Shown piece by piece: positions 61,049 through 64,000 of a DNA stretch of 64,000 nt (its first letter is position 1; every line of letters begins with the position of its first letter). Source of the DNA: an uncultured Prevotella sp. (GTDB taxonomy: Bacteria > Bacteroidota > Bacteroidia > Bacteroidales > Bacteroidaceae); NCBI GenBank assembly GCA_900548195.1, contig URJQ01000001.1, forward strand, positions 1-64,000, written 5' to 3'. The position numbers were made by a program, and so were the translations under genes. The notes below the pieces were generated by a model. It ran no database searches. It was not told the origin of the DNA and was given only the letters and a program-made list of their open reading frames with translations.

Positions 61049-62971
61049 ATGAAAAAAGTTATGAAAATAAATATTTCAAAATATATCAGAGCAAGTAGAA
61101 CGACATTCTACGTTACGCTTTATTCGCTGCTCTCTGCTACTCTCGCTTCATGCGTAGATACCATCATTCTCCCGGATGATAAGACCGTGGAGGAAGACTG
61201 GTGGCAGAAGAAAGAACAGGTGGATAACATGGTGAACGGTGCTTACAATGCTATGGCTTCTACTAATGTTCAGTTCCGTCTTATCGTGTGGTCTTCACGT
61301 TCTGACGAACTGACTGTCAATACATCGCTCAGTAACAGTTCGCTTAATCAGATTAACTCTGCTAATATCCAGACCACCAACACCTATGCTAACTGGGGTG
61401 ACCTCTACAGTGTCATCAACTGTTGCAACCTTGTCATTGACAAATCGGCAGAAGTGATGAACATAGACCCAAGTTATCTTGAGGGCGACCATAATAATAA
61501 TGTGGCTCAGATGAAGGCACTTCGTGCTCTTTGCTATCTGTATCTCATCCGTACTTTCCGTGACGTGCCATTGGTGCTCACACCTTTCAAGCAAAGTTCA
61601 CAGGAACTGAATGTGCCTCAGGTGGCTCCAGGCGTGGTACTTGATCAGATTATCGCTGACCTTGAGGAGGTAAAGAATAATACTCTCTCTACTTCCAACA
61701 TCTATACACAGTGGCAGAAGATGGGTAAGATAACCCGAAATGGTGTCTATGCCATCCTTGCAGACGCTTATCTCTGGCGTGCTTCCATCCTCGGAAACGA
61801 GTCAGATTACGACAAGTGTATCGAATGTTGTGACTATATCCGCAATCAGCACTCTAATGCGACAGGCGGAAACTCCGGGTTCAGACCACAAGCAACAGAG
61901 GATGATGGTTGGAATCTCAATCGCGCAAGCAGTTACTACAGTGTCTTTAATGGCAAAGATGATGAATCTCTCTTTGAGCTTTGCTATAATGATAACACTG
62001 GTCTCTGCAATGCTTATTACAAATATAAGAACTCAAGTTCAGCACAGCCTTACTTCTACACCACTCCAGCCTTTGGTAAGGCAGATAAAGATCAGTCAAG
62101 TTCTGTATTCTGCGAGGATGATGCAGCATACGATGTACGTGGTTTCGAGAGCGTATATGGCTTCAACGAGGATAATGAAGAGGCTATTCGTGTTCGTAAA
62201 TACGTAGCTCTTAATGGTCTGCTTGGACAATTAAAGGCAGAACATACACCTCAGCGTGACTACACTCCTTATCAGAACAACTGGGTAGTATATCGTGCTT
62301 CCGACGTTATGCTGATGAAAGCCGAGGCAATGACTCAGAAGGCAGCACTCATTATCAAGGCTGCTGATGCCGAATATGAGAAACTTGCCAGTGCATCTAC
62401 TCTCAGTGACTCTCTCGCTATCGCGCAGAATCTTGAGCAAGTGAATATCAAGGCTGCTTCTCTTACACAGACAGCGTGCCGTCAGGTGCAGATAGTCCAC
62501 ACTCGTGCCCTTACAGATGAGAAGGAATGTACAGTGGATTCTACAGCTTATAGCTTCACTACCATCGACCAAGATGATGCTTCTGCATACGTAAAACGTC
62601 AGGTAACAGGCTATAATACCCTTGCTACCAACGTCACAACTCTTGAGACTCTCGTCTTGAATGAGCGTGCTCGCGAGCTTTGCTTCGAGGGAAAGCGTTG
62701 GTTTGACCTCTTGCGTTACAACTATCGCCATGTGGAAGGAGTGGATTATTACAGACTTCTGACTGACTTCGGTGGCAAATACGTTACCAATTACTCTGGT
62801 TTCAATACCTATATACAGCGTAAGAACTCAGGTGGTTCAGCCATTGTGGCAAAGATGCCGTCAGAGCCTTATCTCTATATGCCTATCATAAAGAGTGAGA
62901 CAGACGTTAATTCACTTCTGAAGCAGAACCCTGTATATTCAGACAACTCCACAATAGACAAGAATTACTAA
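61049..62971 (+). CDS. RagB/SusD family lipoprotein of the FAS1 operon
   Basis: SusD-type protein of 640 residues. The signal is unusually long; the lipobox is LASC near residue 35, and a second ATG at 61061 would shorten it by four codons. Features of the fold are WWQKKEQVDNMVNGAYNAM near the start and MKALRALCYLYLIRTFRDVP. ARELCFEGKRWFDLLRYNYR and YLYMPIIKSE lie in the C-terminal region. An insertion at about 440-500 (ADAEYEKLASASTLSDSLAI) is rich in Ala and Ser. It pairs with the SusC encoded 30 bases upstream. Confidence 0.93.
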   Translation: MKKVMKINISKYIRASRTTFYVTLYSLLSATLASCVDTIILPDDKTVEEDWWQKKEQVDNMVNGAYNAMASTNVQFRLIVWSSRSDELTVNTSLSNSSLNQINSANIQTTNTYANWGDLYSVINCCNLVIDKSAEVMNIDPSYLEGDHNNNVAQMKALRALCYLYLIRTFRDVPLVLTPFKQSSQELNVPQVAPGVVLDQIIADLEEVKNNTLSTSNIYTQWQKMGKITRNGVYAILADAYLWRASILGNESDYDKCIECCDYIRNQHSNATGGNSGFRPQATEDDGWNLNRASSYYSVFNGKDDESLFELCYNDNTGLCNAYYKYKNSSSAQPYFYTTPAFGKADKDQSSSVFCEDDAAYDVRGFESVYGFNEDNEEAIRVRKYVALNGLLGQLKAEHTPQRDYTPYQNNWVVYRASDVMLMKAEAMTQKAALIIKAADAEYEKLASASTLSDSLAIAQNLEQVNIKAASLTQTACRQVQIVHTRALTDEKECTVDSTAYSFTTIDQDDASAYVKRQVTGYNTLATNVTTLETLVLNERARELCFEGKRWFDLLRYNYRHVEGVDYYRLLTDFGGKYVTNYSGFNTYIQRKNSGGSAIVAKMPSEPYLYMPIIKSETDVNSLLKQNPVYSDNSTIDKNY

Positions 62972-63073
62972 TCTCATTTATATATAGTAATATAGAAAAG
63001 AGAATAAAAACAAGTGGTTTTTGATAAAAGAACAAGAACATAGTTTCTTTGACTTTCAAACACGATATATAAT

Positions 63074-64000
63074 ATGAATAAGAATATAATAAAGATAGCA
63101 CTTGGAGTGATGTTTGGATCAGCAGTGGGTCTTACATCATGTGTCAAGGAAATCGATGAGTCCAATCTCTATACTTTCACAGGTCAGACCATCGAAGACT
63201 ACCTGGAGGCTAACGACTCCCTTTTCTCTGACTTCAATGTCATCATGGAGCGTTCGGGCTACAATCGCCAGATGTCCTCTTATGGACAATACACTTGCTA
63301 TGCTCCTGTCAACAGTGGAGTAAGAAAGTATATCGACAGCCTTTACAATGATACCACTGACTATGTAGAGGATGCTGCAGGAGCGAAGACCTTTCTGCAT
63401 CATGGAATGACAGAAAATTCCCTTGAGGGACTCACTGACTCTCTCTGTAAGGAGATAGCTCAGTATCATATTTCTGCAATGCTCGTTTCCTACATTGACC
63501 AGCTTAGTAATGTGAATGGTGCTTCTATAGCTACGATTCTCAATACTCCTTTCATTTCAAAGCTTGGCAATGATGGTGTAGTAAGATTCAATGATGTATC
63601 AGAAGTGCTTGAGTTTGACCAGGAAATGACCAATGGATACGTTCACGTAATCAGTGACGTGATTCCTCGTACCACCCAGAAGGTGGACAAGGTGTTCAAC
63701 CGTCATAAGGAGTTCAGCATCTTCTATGATGCTCTCCGTCTGACAGGTCTTGCCGACACCCTCAACGGTCCAGTGAAGAAGGACGCTACCTACAGTCTTG
63801 ACAACATATCAGGTCGTCCAGGTCCCAGTTCTATGGCAAGCGGTAGATACTTTGTTCCAAAGGAGTGTAAGATTTCATATACCGTCTTTGCAGAGACCAA
63901 TGAGACACTGGCAAGATATGGTATTACAGATTTTGAGTCTCTGAAAGCAAAGTGTATCGAATGGTATGCTAATGCAAAGGAATGGTACGACTATCCTGGC
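63074..64000 (+). CDS. Fasciclin-like lipoprotein, cut by the window end
   Basis: Open frame from ATG 63074 to the last base, 309 codons, with no stop in the window. The signal is MNKNIIKIALGVMFGSAVGL and ends in TSC (Cys23). One FAS1-like segment is visible: TIEDYLEANDSLFSDFNVIM, then YTCYAPVNSGVRKYI, and YHISAMLVSYIDQL, with VHVISDVIPR closing it. A second segment begins at KEFSIFYDALRLTGLADTLN. It follows the SusD gene by 102 bases with no terminator and so completes a FAS1-SusC-SusD-FAS1 operon. Confidence 0.85.
   Translation, partial: MNKNIIKIALGVMFGSAVGLTSCVKEIDESNLYTFTGQTIEDYLEANDSLFSDFNVIMERSGYNRQMSSYGQYTCYAPVNSGVRKYIDSLYNDTTDYVEDAAGAKTFLHHGMTENSLEGLTDSLCKEIAQYHISAMLVSYIDQLSNVNGASIATILNTPFISKLGNDGVVRFNDVSEVLEFDQEMTNGYVHVISDVIPRTTQKVDKVFNRHKEFSIFYDALRLTGLADTLNGPVKKDATYSLDNISGRPGPSSMASGRYFVPKECKISYTVFAETNETLARYGITDFESLKAKCIEWYANAKEWYDYPG

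Overview
The window comes from a Bacteroidales genome, most likely Prevotella or a close relative. The evidence is two SusC/SusD loci, promoters with the Bacteroidetes -7 box TAnnTTTG instead of E. coli-type boxes, few Shine-Dalgarno sites, lipoprotein boxes of the type TSC-E/D, and secreted enzymes ending in a Prevotella-style tail (YNL-GQRV-GIVI-GKK). No plasmid, phage, transposase or CRISPR genes are visible. The assignment rests on sequence features only, because no database search was possible.

Layout. (1) 231-14928 is a polysaccharide utilisation locus for an arabinose-decorated plant polysaccharide (arabinoxylan/glucuronoxylan or arabinan). A leftward operon runs SusC, SusD, a SusE-position lipoprotein and a GH43 enzyme; a GH30 xylanase-like enzyme follows with its own promoter; a divergent GH51 arabinofuranosidase lies on the right. 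(2) 15496-19736 holds rightward housekeeping genes: a sugar nucleotidyltransferase, a DHH phosphoesterase, a DUF4827-type lipoprotein and GlmM. (3) 19918-20187 is a leftward non-coding RNA unit, SRP RNA followed directly by tRNA-Thr(UGU). (4) 20405-30369 holds rightward genes: a DUF4199-like membrane protein, a GT2 glycosyltransferase with two overlapping envelope genes, ApbE with an overlapping Crp/Fnr regulator, an M3 peptidase, dCMP deaminase, an S41 protease, 5-formyl-THF cyclo-ligase and a DUF721 protein. (5) 30946-43999 is mixed: recF, a TPR protein, ribH, fhs, an RSH (ppGpp) enzyme, a PHP phosphoesterase, thiL, lpxK and sppA. (6) 44863-64000 is a second carbohydrate region. It has a CE12-type rhamnogalacturonan acetylesterase, a giant PL11-type rhamnogalacturonan lyase, a 974-residue secreted protein of unknown function, and an operon of FAS1 lipoprotein, SusC, SusD and a second FAS1 lipoprotein that is cut by the window end.

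How the genes fit together. In locus 1 the SusC/SusD pair and the SusE-position lipoprotein would bind and import oligosaccharides, GH30 and GH43 would cut the backbone or arabinan chains, and GH51 would release arabinose. In region 6, CE12 would deacetylate rhamnogalacturonan I and PL11 would cleave it. Whether the neighbouring FAS1/SusCD transporter takes up those products is inference. Neither locus has an HTCS, ECF sigma or AraC-type regulator in the window.

The most unusual content is between genes. There are four intergenic arrays of a degenerate unit repeating at exactly 22 bp (2469, 15012, 30394 and 44477). There are two copies of a 170-bp element with terminal inverted repeats (59-228 and 30736-30905). 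Palindromic elements with low-complexity arms of (AATGAAG)n or (TTGTTTAG)n sit at gene junctions, and a 31-nt hairpin repeat occurs in two identical inverted copies 24 kb apart. Among the proteins, the RSH enzyme keeps its hydrolase residues but its synthetase domain looks degenerate. A roughly 150-residue domain occurs three times in the SusE-position lipoprotein and once in the neighbouring GH43 enzyme.
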